Positions 8,737 to 17,977 of a DNA stretch of 64,000 bases are shown here, one piece after another. Position 1 is the stretch's first letter, and each line of letters starts with the position of its first letter. This stretch comes from Cyclobacteriaceae bacterium (GTDB taxonomy: Bacteria > Bacteroidota > Bacteroidia > Cytophagales > Cyclobacteriaceae). The position numbers and the translations under genes are program-made. Under the pieces are notes generated by a model that saw only the letters and a program-made list of their open reading frames with translations, had not been told where the DNA came from and searched no databases. The stretch covers positions 246,988 to 310,987 of the forward strand of contig JAEUUC010000002.1 in the NCBI GenBank assembly GCA_016787665.1, in the 5' to 3' direction.

Positions 8737-9855
8737 CTACGCGTTAGCGACCTGTCGGAAAAAATGGCGAACGCTATCCACTACCTTTTTCTGATCACTG
8801 CCCAAAAGCTCGTGCCCGGAAGGTAAACAAATGCCTGACCGGAACAGCCGGTCGCTGACGCCATTGCGGTAAGCCTTAACATCAGAAAAAGCAGGCTGAT
8901 GGTGCATGGGATTCCAGAGCGGGCGAGATTCAATACGCTGCTCCAGCAGGTGTTGCTGAAGGGCCAGCGCCCGCTCGCCCCGAAAAATAAAAGACGATAA
9001 CCATCGATTGGAGTAGGCACCGACATCTTCGTGCTGCGTCTTCGTAATCAAATCACCCAGCTCCTCACGATACCGCTGGAAGACAGCCCGCCTCTTTCGC
9101 ACACGTTCGTCCAATTCAGGCAGTTCGGTCAATCCCCACAGCGCCTGTAATGGACTCATGCGGTAGTTGTATCCTACTTCGCGATGTTCATAGTACGGCA
9201 GTGCACTGCGGGCCTGGGTGGCCCAATACAACACGCGCTCCGTCTGCTGTTGGTCTTTCAGCAACACTGCGCCCCCGCCAAAACACGTTATCACTTTGTT
9301 GTTATTGAACGAAGTGATACCAATATCACCCAGCGAGCCGGAAGGCTGCCGATCTACGGCCGCACCCAAGGATTCTGCTGCATCCTCAATCACCGGAATG
9401 CCGTGCTCCCGGCACAACGCCTTGACCTCGCCCCAGTGACTCGGAGTTCCATAGGTATTTACCACCAGGCAGGCAGCCGGGCGCTTGCCCTGCTTCAACG
9501 CATCAAGTATAGCCTCGCGTAGCAGCCCGGGATCAAGGTTCCACGTCTCCTCCTCCGCATCAATCAAAATCGGTTCAGCACCCAGGTATCGGATGGGGTT
9601 GATCGTGGCCACGTAGGTAAAGGTTGGAGCCAGAACCCAATCGCCCGGCCTGACGCCCGCCAGCTTCAAGGCGAGGTGAATGGCGGCTGTGCCCGAGCTT
9701 ACCGCCACCGCATGCGCCACCCCGGTCTTGGACGCCACGAGTCGCTCAAATTCCCCGAGCGCCTGCGCAGGCGGGAACTGATGTTGCGCCTGGAACGCAT
9801 GCACGCTGGCCATGCTTAAATCGTGGCCCGACAAGGGAATAAACGAATCGCTCAT
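8737..9855 (-). CDS. pglE: DegT/DnrJ/EryC1 aminotransferase, PglE-like
   Basis: PLP-dependent sugar aminotransferase, 372 residues, expected to convert the 4-keto product of the PglF-like dehydratase to the 4-amino-4,6-dideoxy sugar. Visible features: VSSGTAAIHLALKLAGV (PLP phosphate contact), APTFTYVATINPI, VIEDAAESLGA (Asp contacting the PLP ring) and SFNNNKVIT with the Schiff-base Lys, followed by GGG. It overlaps the PglD-like acetyltransferase by 4 bases and is followed by a terminator. The pglC-pglD-pglE order matches bacillosamine loci. The exact nucleotide sugar cannot be read from sequence. Confidence 0.87.
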   Translation of the reverse strand: MSDSFIPLSGHDLSMASVHAFQAQHQFPPAQALGEFERLVASKTGVAHAVAVSSGTAAIHLALKLAGVRPGDWVLAPTFTYVATINPIRYLGAEPILIDAEEETWNLDPGLLREAILDALKQGKRPAACLVVNTYGTPSHWGEVKALCREHGIPVIEDAAESLGAAVDRQPSGSLGDIGITSFNNNKVITCFGGGAVLLKDQQQTERVLYWATQARSALPYYEHREVGYNYRMSPLQALWGLTELPELDERVRKRRAVFQRYREELGDLITKTQHEDVGAYSNRWLSSFIFRGERALALQQHLLEQRIESRPLWNPMHHQPAFSDVKAYRNGVSDRLFRSGICLPSGHELLGSDQKKVVDSVRHFFRQVANA

Positions 9856-10490
9856 GATGAAATGATGCGGGCGGGAACACCCACTGCCGTAGTGTTGGCC
9901 GGAACGTCATGCAATACCACGGCCCCCGCGCCTACTTTGGCGCCCGCACCAACTGTAATGCCCTGCAGTATTTTAGCTCCGGTGCCGATGTACGCCCCTT
10001 CGCCAAGCGTTACGTTGCCGCTCAGGTGGCAGGCTGGCATCACCGATGCGTACGCCTGAAGGTGAACATCGTGGCCAATGGTAACGGCCAGGTTGACGAG
10101 AACAAAATCATCCACCGTGATGTCCGTGGTGAAAATTACCCCGGCTGAAATCAGGCATCCCTGCCCGATATGATTTCTCGCGCTACCGCGATTCACGGAA
10201 GGATGAATCAACGAAGGGAAACGAAAACCCTTCCACTTCAATCCTTCAAAAAGCTTTTTTCGAACAGCCCCATCGGCAATGCCGAGCACAAGGCATTCAA
10301 TATCGGAGTCCAGGGCATCTTGAAACCCTCCCATCACCAGTCCATCCGCCAGCCGGGCATTTTTGGGAAGGCCGTCATCAAAGAAGCCTTTGAAATCCCA
10401 CAGGGGCTCCACCGCATTGATTTGCTGAAGCAGCAGGGCTGTTTCGCGGCCGAAGCCTCCTGCACCATAAATGGCAATTGACTTACGCAT
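9852..10490 (-). CDS. pglD: sugar N-acetyltransferase, PglD/NeuD family
   Basis: 212 residues from ATG 10490 (MRKSIAIYGAGGFGRE); an in-frame upstream extension to 10517 is less likely because it adds a non-conserved tail. The N-terminal Rossmann-like PglD domain (GAGGFGRE) binds the nucleotide sugar. The C-terminal left-handed beta-helix has hexapeptide repeats (LGEGAYIGTGAKILQG, VGAGAKVGAGAVV) and would bind acetyl-CoA as a trimer. It should acetylate the 4-amino group made by the neighbouring aminotransferase, giving a UDP-di-N-acetylbacillosamine-type donor. The conserved His of the family is probably the one in VTIGHDVHLQ. It overlaps pglC-like by 8 bases. Confidence 0.87.
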   Translation of the reverse strand: MRKSIAIYGAGGFGRETALLLQQINAVEPLWDFKGFFDDGLPKNARLADGLVMGGFQDALDSDIECLVLGIADGAVRKKLFEGLKWKGFRFPSLIHPSVNRGSARNHIGQGCLISAGVIFTTDITVDDFVLVNLAVTIGHDVHLQAYASVMPACHLSGNVTLGEGAYIGTGAKILQGITVGAGAKVGAGAVVLHDVPANTTAVGVPARIISS

Positions 10491-11079
10491 GATTTCCCGT
10501 GAATGGTTTCTCGTCAAGCGAGCGATCCGGTTTTGGATTGAGCAGCAGTTTAATGGTTTTCACCAGAATTTTCCAATCGAGCCGGAACGAGAGGTTTTCT
10601 ACATAATAGCGATCGAGCGCAAACTTCTCAGCCCACGACAGGCCGTGCCGGCCATTGACCTGCGCCCACCCTGTAATGCCTGGCTTAACGGTGTGGCGAA
10701 TGTGCTGGGTGGCATCCATCAACTTCCCGTATTCGTAGGGCAATGGCCGGGGCCCGATCAACGACATATCGCCTTTGAGCACGTTCCATATTTGCGGAAG
10801 CTCATCCAGGCTGGTGAACCTCAGAAAATCGCCCCACCACCACCTGCGCAACGCAACTGGTTGTGATGCATCGGTATGCAACGTTCGGAATTTGATCATG
10901 CGAAATACCCTGGTGTCCCGGCCCATTCGTTCGGCAAAAAAGAAAATGGGCCGGTTGCCCGAAGAGACGAATACCAGGGATATAAGGATCAACAGCCAGC
11001 CGAGACCGATGAGTAATATGAACGACCCGAGGCGATCAAGCGAGGGCTTAAAAACTACTTTGTAAAAATTGCTCGTCAC
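10483..11079 (-). CDS. pglC: initiating sugar-phosphate transferase, PglC-type (monotopic)
   Basis: Bacterial sugar transferase that moves a sugar-1-phosphate from a UDP-sugar to undecaprenyl phosphate. GTG at 11079 is chosen: it lies one base after the preceding stop and gives the family's usual N-terminus (FYKVVFKPSLDR followed by a hydrophobic re-entrant helix). An extension to 11160 would overlap the upstream gene. Motifs: KFRTLHTDA, then FTSLDELPQIWNVLKGDMSL with the catalytic Asp-Glu, IGPRPLPYEY, and PGITGWAQVNGR. 198 residues is the short PglC form without extra helices. Position beside PglD/PglE suggests a bacillosamine-type substrate. Confidence 0.9.
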   Translation of the reverse strand: MTSNFYKVVFKPSLDRLGSFILLIGLGWLLILISLVFVSSGNRPIFFFAERMGRDTRVFRMIKFRTLHTDASQPVALRRWWWGDFLRFTSLDELPQIWNVLKGDMSLIGPRPLPYEYGKLMDATQHIRHTVKPGITGWAQVNGRHGLSWAEKFALDRYYVENLSFRLDWKILVKTIKLLLNPKPDRSLDEKPFTGNHA

Positions 11080-11080
11080 C

Positions 11081-12058
11081 TTATCTAATCTCTTTGAGCC
11101 TGATCTTTTGCAACACCGCTCTGCGAAGCCCGATGTAAACGATAAAACCGACACCCCCAATCAGCCAGGGTATCGACTGGCTGCCGGCCTGGAATGCCAG
11201 GATCACCAGCAGTGAAATGACCATTTGGGCACTGGCATAAGCCGTAGCAATCCAACGATGATCGGTTTGCAATTCATTGGCCAGATATTGGTACATATGA
11301 GTGCGGTGAGGAAGCCAAAGCTTCTCCCCTTTTCGAATACGCTCAACCAGGGTTACGACCGAATCAAGTCCAAACACCAGAACCAACATCACCCAACCCA
11401 GGTATTGCGTTTGATGAATCAGGTCCAGCAGCAAAAAAATCTGCAGCAAGGCCAAGCTCACACTTCCGACATCACCGGCAAAACAGCGCGCGCGTTTGCG
11501 AAAGTTAAAAACCAAAAAAATGACAGTCGCAATCAAAAAACTAATAATCAGTTCCGGATGAGCAAATGTTACCACCTGACCATTGATGAACCAGAAGACC
11601 ATAAGTGTCACCAGGGCCTGAAGGCCGGAAATGCCATTAATTCCGTCCATAAAATTAAATGCACTCAAAGCGCCCACACTGACAATGAAAGCCGTCAAAA
11701 TAAGCACAATCGGCCAACCCGAAAACTGCACCTCGTAGAAGACCAGCGCCATCGCCATCATGTGGGCCATCAGCCGGACGAGGACAGGCAATGGGCGCAA
11801 GTCATCTCCGAAGCTAACAAAAGCGGCTACCAGGAATCCGGCCAGGAAAAGGGTATGGTGGCCACCAGAATGAACAAACCACATCAGGGCTGTTATCGGG
11901 AATATGATGCCACCGCCCCGCACGGTGGGAATACTGTGCGAACTTCGTTCACTTGGCACATCCATGATTCTCCATCGCACCGCTAATCGAAAATAAATAG
12001 TAAGCGATGAGAACAAAATTACCGGTAACACCACACCAAGGAATATCTCAGACGACAT
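11081..12058 (-). CDS. WecA/WbpL-like polyprenyl-phosphate sugar-1-phosphate transferase
   Basis: Polytopic GT4-family phosphoglycosyltransferase (MraY/WecA superfamily), 325 residues from ATG 12058; the frame continues upstream only with a TTG. About ten membrane helices. Family motifs: HSIPTVRGGG near the N-terminus, a DD pair in FGDDLRPL, FNFMDGINGIS, FAGDVGSVSLALL and the cytoplasmic HRTHMYQYL loop. It would start a second lipid-linked glycan, probably with a UDP-HexNAc such as QuiNAc or FucNAc. It follows an epimerase/reductase in the same order as wbpV-wbpL of Pseudomonas O-antigen loci. A second initiating enzyme of unrelated fold (PglC type) lies immediately downstream. Confidence 0.88.
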   Translation of the reverse strand: MSSEIFLGVVLPVILFSSLTIYFRLAVRWRIMDVPSERSSHSIPTVRGGGIIFPITALMWFVHSGGHHTLFLAGFLVAAFVSFGDDLRPLPVLVRLMAHMMAMALVFYEVQFSGWPIVLILTAFIVSVGALSAFNFMDGINGISGLQALVTLMVFWFINGQVVTFAHPELIISFLIATVIFLVFNFRKRARCFAGDVGSVSLALLQIFLLLDLIHQTQYLGWVMLVLVFGLDSVVTLVERIRKGEKLWLPHRTHMYQYLANELQTDHRWIATAYASAQMVISLLVILAFQAGSQSIPWLIGGVGFIVYIGLRRAVLQKIRLKEIR

Positions 12059-12950
12059 CGGGAATGTGAGCAATTACGTCAGACGATTTCCACCCGGCCA
12101 TTGACCGTGCCTTGGCATCATCAAATGTCAATGAATTGGAGAGTTTGTCCACGAGTGCCACGTTCAAGGGTGAACCCGGAATCCAGCCGATTGCACGGGC
12201 AAGCCAGTGTAGCCACGGAATCGGTAACCTCCGGGGTGATGACCTACCCAGCGCCCGCGCAATTGCATTTTCCAATTCCAGCATCGTGGGATGCACACCA
12301 TCGGTCAGGTTATAGACCCCACCCCGTTCTTTCACCACGGGTAAGAAGTTGGCAACATCAGTGGCCAGGACCACGCTCTTTCGGGCACGTCCGTCACCAA
12401 GGCCAACGTACCAACCTTGTCGAATCGCGCGGATCATTTTGCCGAGATTCCCAGGAGCACCCGGTCCAACAATCAGCGGTAGTCTAAGAATGGCGCAGCA
12501 TACATTACGCTGCGCGCACCAAATCGAGATTGCCTTTTCCGCCTCAATTTTTGAAACCGCATAGGGAGACATACCGGTTAAGGGGTACAATTCATCGATA
12601 TGTTCTCCATGCTCACATCCATAGACCGAAACGCTGGAGATGAAAACAAATGCCTTTGGTGGTTGCAGCTTGTCAAGTGCCCGTAACAGATTTGAGGTGC
12701 CAACTTGATTAACGGCCTCAAAGATTTTCCGTTCGGTGGCCGACCGGGGAATGCGGTGCGCATGGCCCGCGGCATGAACAACCCAGTCTACTGACGAGGT
12801 TATCTTCGGAATTTCGACCGACAAATCGGCTTGAATCTGGTTGGCGGCTGACCGCCCAAGCGTGACCACCTCAAATTCAGCCCGGAGCACATCATTAATT
12901 ACGCTCCCCAGAAAACCCGAGGCCCCGGTAAGTAGCACGCGCTCAGACAT
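12048..12950 (-). CDS. NAD-dependent epimerase/4-ketoreductase, WbpV-like
   Basis: Extended SDR enzyme, 300 residues. The NAD-binding motif TGASGFLGS lies at residues 8-16, HAAGHAH near 62, the catalytic SSVSVYG Ser near 108 and YAVSK (Tyr, Lys) near 133. The size and its position directly before a WecA/WbpL-like transferase resemble WbpV, which reduces UDP-4-keto-6-deoxy-GlcNAc to UDP-QuiNAc. UDP-FucNAc formation or C4 epimerisation are alternatives. The 4-keto substrate could come from the PglF/WbpM-like dehydratase at the end of the cluster. It overlaps neighbours on both sides by 8-11 bases. Confidence 0.8.
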   Translation of the reverse strand: MSERVLLTGASGFLGSVINDVLRAEFEVVTLGRSAANQIQADLSVEIPKITSSVDWVVHAAGHAHRIPRSATERKIFEAVNQVGTSNLLRALDKLQPPKAFVFISSVSVYGCEHGEHIDELYPLTGMSPYAVSKIEAEKAISIWCAQRNVCCAILRLPLIVGPGAPGNLGKMIRAIRQGWYVGLGDGRARKSVVLATDVANFLPVVKERGGVYNLTDGVHPTMLELENAIARALGRSSPRRLPIPWLHWLARAIGWIPGSPLNVALVDKLSNSLTFDDAKARSMAGWKSSDVIAHIPDVV

Positions 12951-14139
12951 GTAATGATTTCAATGCTTCCAAATACTGGTGAGCCAACGTGGATCGGTCA
13001 AAAAGGGTCGCGGCTACACGCGAAGCCTCATGCGCGAGATTTTGCCGTTCGTCCGGATGCCGGGCAAGAAACTCCATAGCCGCAACAGCTGCGCCTACAT
13101 CTCCCGGAGCAACATTGATCCCACATTTTTCGCGATTAATCAAATTTGCCATCCACCCCGTGGTGGTTTGGATAACGGGTGTTCCGGCCGCAAACGAATC
13201 AAAAACCTTGTTTGGTGAACTGCTGTTCTGGACGGGATTATTGAGTGTTGAAAACAGGGTAGCCACGCTGGCCTGAACCCACGGTGGCAACATATGTTTT
13301 GGCAGCAGACCAAGAAAATGTACGTTCCGCAAATTGTTCTGGCGCACCACATTCTCCCAATGCAAACGCTCCACACCCTCGCCAATCAATACCACACAAA
13401 TGGAATCATCTCCCCGTGCCTGCAACTCCGTGGCGACTTCAATCCAGAAGCCCACGTTGTGGATGAATCCCATGGAGCCGATGTGAGTAAAAAGGTGCTT
13501 CCCCATCGCCCACTCGGGGCGGTCCAGCCGGGTACGTGGGCCAAACAAATCAGTATCTGAAGCGTTGGGAATGACCAACGTGCGTAAATTCGGATATCGT
13601 TCAAGAATGTGCTTCTCCTGATCCGGGGATGCCGTGACGACTAGTTGTGCTTGGCGATAACATATCCCTTCAAACATCAAAGCCAGTTTTTTTTGCCAGG
13701 GCCTGGTAATCTTGCCCATTTCAATCCCCCCGGCCGGCCAAAGATCGCGCACTTCAAAAACAAACTTTTTACGTCTGAACAACCGAGCCCAAATTCCGGG
13801 TAAACCCACCGTAATAGGACCCGATGAACAGAGAATAATGTCATAGGATAGTACGGATGCAAAATACAGGCAACTGCAAGAAAACAAGATGGCTCGCCAC
13901 GCCCGCACGGCTACCGGCAATCGGTTAGAGTCTGCGGCCTTAACAATCTTCAAAGAAATTCCATCAATCTCCTGGTTCTCCAGCAGTTTCTCTGTGCGAA
14001 TGTCTGACTTTTCGTACGGGGCTGTAATCACCGTTACCGCGTGGCCAGCCGCCACCCATCTTCGTGTCAATTCATAAATGCGGGTGCTCCAGCTACCACG
14101 AGGCGTTCCGAAATATTGGTAAACCAACAAAATTCTCAA
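12943..14139 (-). CDS. glycosyltransferase family 4 (WbuB-like)
   Basis: 398-residue GT-B enzyme. N-terminal GT4 domain: YQYFGTPRGSWSTRIYELTR at residues 8-27 and FEVRDLWPAGG near 130, typical of the WbuB/FucNAc-transferase group. C-terminal nucleotide-binding domain: THIGSMGFIHNVGF and SSPNKVFDSFAAGTPVIQT. The usual E-x7-E acidic pair is altered here (Ser and Asp positions), as in other WbuB-type proteins. It likely adds the second sugar to the WecA-started lipid, because it directly precedes the epimerase/WecA pair. Donor and linkage are not predictable. Confidence 0.85.
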   Translation of the reverse strand: MRILLVYQYFGTPRGSWSTRIYELTRRWVAAGHAVTVITAPYEKSDIRTEKLLENQEIDGISLKIVKAADSNRLPVAVRAWRAILFSCSCLYFASVLSYDIILCSSGPITVGLPGIWARLFRRKKFVFEVRDLWPAGGIEMGKITRPWQKKLALMFEGICYRQAQLVVTASPDQEKHILERYPNLRTLVIPNASDTDLFGPRTRLDRPEWAMGKHLFTHIGSMGFIHNVGFWIEVATELQARGDDSICVVLIGEGVERLHWENVVRQNNLRNVHFLGLLPKHMLPPWVQASVATLFSTLNNPVQNSSSPNKVFDSFAAGTPVIQTTTGWMANLINREKCGINVAPGDVGAAVAAMEFLARHPDERQNLAHEASRVAATLFDRSTLAHQYLEALKSLHV

Positions 14140-14253
14140 CTGCTACCGTTTAAACTCGGGCAAACAAAAAGCTACACGAAGGATGTTAAAAAATGAGCGG
14201 ACATTTCTGATTGCAATCCCTGTTTTACAGATTCACCAGCGAACGTCTCATGA

Positions 14254-15147
14254 TCACCGTACTGGCACATCTGTATTTTGATGAATAACAGGGTTCCATT
14301 CCTTAGCGAATGCATAATCAAACTCGAAGGAATCAAAAGGCTCAGCGCCTCCCCCAGGGAAAAAGGTCAACTCGCCAAAATAGATCAACGACCCCGCGAT
14401 CAAAAAATCTACGCGCAAAAATTCAAAGCCCTCAGCCAGCCGCTCGGCCAAACCAATCATTTCCTGAAGTTGTTCAGGGGCGGTATAGACTTGACTGCTC
14501 TTGGGATAGTTGTAAGCGCCTGCGAGCAATTCCCAATCCCGGGTGTACAAGTTCCGTTTATGATTCACAAACCGGTCAACATCGAGTTGGATGTACCGAA
14601 CGCGTCCGCGAAAGCAAAAGAACTTATAGTCCGGCACGTTATCGCCAAGAAGTTCTTCCGCAAGAATTCGGGGACGTATTTTTCGGTATTGCCACTCCCG
14701 GCTGAGGTAGTATGGATTAATGGCAAACCACCTGTTAAATTGTCTGCGAACAAGTTTTACGTCCTGCTGATCCCGATTCCGCACAAAAATATTCATGCCG
14801 CTGCCGTGCGTTGCCTTTAGCACGACCGGGGTTGGCAAATCCTCCCATGGAATTTCTTGAGCTGTTGGGTATACGCCCTTTAAAGGGACCAAATATGTGT
14901 CCCCGATTCGGTTCTTCACAAAATCCCGCACTTCATATTTGTCTGCCAGCCGGGCGTATTCGGGACGCCTGCCGTACAATTTGAGCCAGTTCAGCTTCTC
15001 GGTGAATGTACGCGGGTTATCGATCTGTTGCCAATAAAAAGGCTTGCGCAGACGAATACAATTAATCAGAAATACCACATTGGTATGCCACACCGGTGGC
15101 AGGTGGTAAAAAACATAGCGGTTGACCCAATACCAGATCATGTTCAC
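14254..15147 (-). CDS. TupA-like ATP-grasp protein
   Basis: 297 residues. The opening (NPRTFTEKLNWLKLY, LADKYEVRDFV) and centre (VLKATHGSGMN, ILAEELLGDNVPDYKFFCF) match the TupA-like ATP-grasp family often found in polysaccharide loci. Such enzymes are thought to form amide bonds between a glycan carboxylate and an amino compound; TupA acts in teichuronopeptide synthesis. The last part (VDFLIAGSLIYFGELTFFPG) carries the acidic metal-binding segment with Glu in GELTF. It overlaps the next upstream GT4 gene by 4 bases; a 114-base gap follows it. A role in amidating uronic acids alongside the asparagine-synthase-like genes is inferred. Confidence 0.82.
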   Translation of the reverse strand: MNMIWYWVNRYVFYHLPPVWHTNVVFLINCIRLRKPFYWQQIDNPRTFTEKLNWLKLYGRRPEYARLADKYEVRDFVKNRIGDTYLVPLKGVYPTAQEIPWEDLPTPVVLKATHGSGMNIFVRNRDQQDVKLVRRQFNRWFAINPYYLSREWQYRKIRPRILAEELLGDNVPDYKFFCFRGRVRYIQLDVDRFVNHKRNLYTRDWELLAGAYNYPKSSQVYTAPEQLQEMIGLAERLAEGFEFLRVDFLIAGSLIYFGELTFFPGGGAEPFDSFEFDYAFAKEWNPVIHQNTDVPVR

Positions 15148-16169
15148 CGGCAGGTCTTTTCAATTGAATCCAACAACGTACACCATTGCCGGGCTACCTC
15201 GGATTCAGCAAATGTCTCAGCTTTTGCGCGTGCATGCCGGGCCAACTCCATGCCCCATCCGGGCCTTGTAACCAACCCTTCTATGGCGTTCACAAATCCA
15301 TCCACATCGCCCCGCTCCAATAGCAAGCCATCTTGGTCATGCTCAATCAAAAAAGACATCCCCCCTGCCTTGGTTGAGACAACCGGCAACCCTAATGCCA
15401 TGGCTTCCACTACGCTAACGGGCATATTATCGAAATCGGTGGTATTCAAAAAGATATCAAACTCCGCGGCTAGACGGATCCAATCCTCCTTGGGCAACCG
15501 TCCGGTGAACTCCACCCTGTTGGCCACCCCCAATTCCTCGGCCAGCGCATGAACGCGCTTCATCGAACCATCTTTATCGGGCCCCACCATGGTCAGTGTG
15601 GTGTCGGGCAAGCGCGTGCACAACCGGGCAACGACCCGCACGGCCAACTCCGGGTTGTAAATGCGATGCAGCGATCGGACCCACAACAACCGTGGCCTCA
15701 ACGCCATCCGTTGCTTGTATGGGTACTTTTGAATAGGAATGAAATTGGGAATAAACTCGATCTTTCGAAGTGAATGAAAGGCCTCCTGCAGGTAACGACT
15801 TACCGAAACCACGCGCGCAGCGTTCTGCATGATTTGCTTGGTGAGCTGAGGGCTGCGTTTGTAGCGGGCCGGTAAGTCGCCTCCACGAAGGATGAGCACG
15901 TAAGGCTTCGTAAAAAACCGAACAGCCCACGCCACTAGTATGGCATAATAGAAGGCGCGGGTACTGTACAAGTCAATTAATACGACATCATAGTGTTGTC
16001 GTCTGGTAGCCGCCCGAACCATATCTACCAACCGGGCAAGTTGGCCACGCTTCGCCCCGCCATAACAAACGTCAAAACCCTGCCGGCTCAACAACTCCCC
16101 AAGAAACTCCACCCCTGTCGGAGTAAAACCAAACTGTGATAGCTTATTCCCTATGTAAAGCACACGCAT
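15144..16169 (-). CDS. glycosyltransferase family 4
   Basis: 341-residue GT-B enzyme. The N-terminus is short (MRVLYIGNKLSQFGFTPTGV, glycine-poor acceptor loop). The C-terminal domain is classical: PRLLWVRSLHRIYNPELAVR, TMVGPDKDGSMKRVHALAEE and DNMPVSVVEAMALGLPVVST, in which the conserved second Glu is present and the first acidic position is Asp. The protein is about 40-60 residues shorter than average because the N-terminal domain is compact. ATG at 16169 is preceded by a 21-base gap from the upstream gene. Cytoplasmic or membrane-peripheral; sugar specificity unknown. Confidence 0.85.
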   Translation of the reverse strand: MRVLYIGNKLSQFGFTPTGVEFLGELLSRQGFDVCYGGAKRGQLARLVDMVRAATRRQHYDVVLIDLYSTRAFYYAILVAWAVRFFTKPYVLILRGGDLPARYKRSPQLTKQIMQNAARVVSVSRYLQEAFHSLRKIEFIPNFIPIQKYPYKQRMALRPRLLWVRSLHRIYNPELAVRVVARLCTRLPDTTLTMVGPDKDGSMKRVHALAEELGVANRVEFTGRLPKEDWIRLAAEFDIFLNTTDFDNMPVSVVEAMALGLPVVSTKAGGMSFLIEHDQDGLLLERGDVDGFVNAIEGLVTRPGWGMELARHARAKAETFAESEVARQWCTLLDSIEKTCR

Positions 16170-16190
16170 TTTGCTCAGGTTAGAAATTAT

Positions 16191-17309
16191 TCATTTAAAG
16201 ACTTCGGTGCTGATTCGCATAGCAAACCTTTCATATGTGAATCGTTCAGCCAATAACTGCGCGTTCCTGGACATTTCGGCAAGATTACTCTCCCGCACTC
16301 GTAAAAGGCAATCAACCAAATTTTGCACGTTGGGCCGCTCCAACAAAAATCCGACATCGGGTGTGATATGTTGCTCAATAGCCGACACATTCGTCACAAT
16401 TGGAATACAACCAAACCCGCAAGCTTCAGACACTACTTTAGGGAATCCTTCAGAAAAACTTGGTAGCACCAAAAAGTGGCTCGATTGATACTCAATATTG
16501 AGTTCCACACGACTAAGCTCACCTCGGTAACTCACGTTCTTGAGTGTTTTTAGTTTCCGGAGGAATTTATCATCATCATAACCTGGGCCAACAAGTACAA
16601 ATTCGTAATCGGGCCCTTGAAGCACCCCAGCAGCTTCCAGTAATACAAAAATGCCCTTTCGCTCCTCCATCCTGCCCACAAAAAGAATGCGCAATGGATG
16701 GTTTTTGAAGGACCGTGTTACTTGACGGGCGGCTGCTAGCTCAAGCTCTGTAAAACAGGGATTGTCAAAAGAAATTACGTTCGAATTCTGATTTGACCAA
16801 CTGCCATTCACAGTTACTGTCTGATTCGAATGCTTTAAAAGCCAGCGCTGAATACCAAATGCCAAGGGGGGCATCTGCTGGCCCCAATTCCCTGCATATT
16901 TGTGCCAGTATTTCTTCCGGGTCAATACAAAAGATAGAATTATTGCAAGCAGGGCCGGAACAGACGGCCCGCGAGTATGAATGTATTGAAAGCGTCTCAT
17001 ATTATGGTAGAGCAATCCGATCATTCCAAACAACCTTGGGATCATCGCGAGCTTATCAATGAGGCGAGGCCCCCCGTGAACTCCTGGCAAAAGGCGGATA
17101 TCAATGTTCTTGATGACCGGAGGCCGAAACAATCCTCCAGCCGTTTTGGTCATAGGATAAGCAAACCACAAAATGCGATCAAAAAAGGGAATCAGGGACT
17201 CAATTTCTCTGAGGGTTGGCTCAAAAACCCGTGCCTCACCGTTTACAATCTGGACGGGCGTGGCCGAGATTATCAACAGTTTTCTCAAGCTTTTCGAGTC
17301 AACTTCCAT
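16191..17309 (-). CDS. glycosyltransferase family 4
   Basis: 372-residue GT-B enzyme. A KLLIISATPVQIVNGEARVF start leads to an N-terminal domain with a basic membrane-facing patch. The C-terminal domain has PLRILFVGRMEERKGIFVLL (Rossmann start), FVLVGPGYDDDKF and SEGFPKVVSEACGFGCIPIV, where both acidic residues of E-x7-E are kept. It overlaps the methyltransferase before it by 25 bases. The DNA here is AT-richer than at 9-13 kb. Donor and acceptor unknown. Confidence 0.87.
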   Translation of the reverse strand: MEVDSKSLRKLLIISATPVQIVNGEARVFEPTLREIESLIPFFDRILWFAYPMTKTAGGLFRPPVIKNIDIRLLPGVHGGPRLIDKLAMIPRLFGMIGLLYHNMRRFQYIHTRGPSVPALLAIILSFVLTRKKYWHKYAGNWGQQMPPLAFGIQRWLLKHSNQTVTVNGSWSNQNSNVISFDNPCFTELELAAARQVTRSFKNHPLRILFVGRMEERKGIFVLLEAAGVLQGPDYEFVLVGPGYDDDKFLRKLKTLKNVSYRGELSRVELNIEYQSSHFLVLPSFSEGFPKVVSEACGFGCIPIVTNVSAIEQHITPDVGFLLERPNVQNLVDCLLRVRESNLAEMSRNAQLLAERFTYERFAMRISTEVFK

Positions 17310-17977
17310 ATCACTTCGCTACCCCATTGTCTTCCTAAGCCGCTTTTGATTATCCACTTCGAATAGCTGTACAACCACGAATCAGGCAAACGACCCATCC
17401 CGGGAAATTGAAGCCCATATCTTACCTCACTTTCGACATGGAATCCAAATCGAGAGACTTCATTCCGGAAATCGCGGTAGTAAGTCTTGTTGAGATCGTA
17501 GTGACGACTGGAATTGCTCCTAAGCGATATTTTTGCAATTATAGACTCCGAATCAGTAAATTGAATAATTACACAACCCTCAGAATCAACTAACTCTTTA
17601 ACCTTGCTCAAAAAAGCGTTTACGGACGATACATGCGCAATCAATCCTATTGCCAAGACGACTCCAAATTTCTTTTCAGAATTATAATTGTCCAAAGAGT
17701 TGTGAACTAGGTTCGCATGCTTCACTCGTTCAGGCGGAATTTGTGCCTTTACAAGTTCTAGCATCGGCATAGAAAAATCAACAAACTCAACATCATTGTC
17801 AGCCAGCAAAGGCAAAGAAATCCCACCATTGCCACACCCTAAATCCAGTATACTAGCACCTTTCAAAGGGCTAAGGATTTGATGAACAATCATCGCACGT
17901 ATTCGAACACCAAAATTCCGGTGCAGATAGTTAGAGGGAGTGCTAAAAAAATCATGAACTGACCTTTCTGAGCTCAT
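17285..17977 (-). CDS. class I SAM-dependent methyltransferase
   Basis: 230 residues. Motif I is ILDLGCGNGGISLPLL near residue 45; the acidic end of strand 2 reads EFVDFSMPML, and FGVVLAIGLIAHV follows as motif II. It is a small free-standing methyltransferase that probably methylates a sugar hydroxyl of the glycan or a terminal sugar that stops chain growth. It is coupled to both neighbours (4-base overlap upstream, 25 bases downstream). The acceptor cannot be read from sequence. Confidence 0.83.
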   Translation of the reverse strand: MSSERSVHDFFSTPSNYLHRNFGVRIRAMIVHQILSPLKGASILDLGCGNGGISLPLLADNDVEFVDFSMPMLELVKAQIPPERVKHANLVHNSLDNYNSEKKFGVVLAIGLIAHVSSVNAFLSKVKELVDSEGCVIIQFTDSESIIAKISLRSNSSRHYDLNKTYYRDFRNEVSRFGFHVESEVRYGLQFPGMGRLPDSWLYSYSKWIIKSGLGRQWGSEVIWKLTRKA

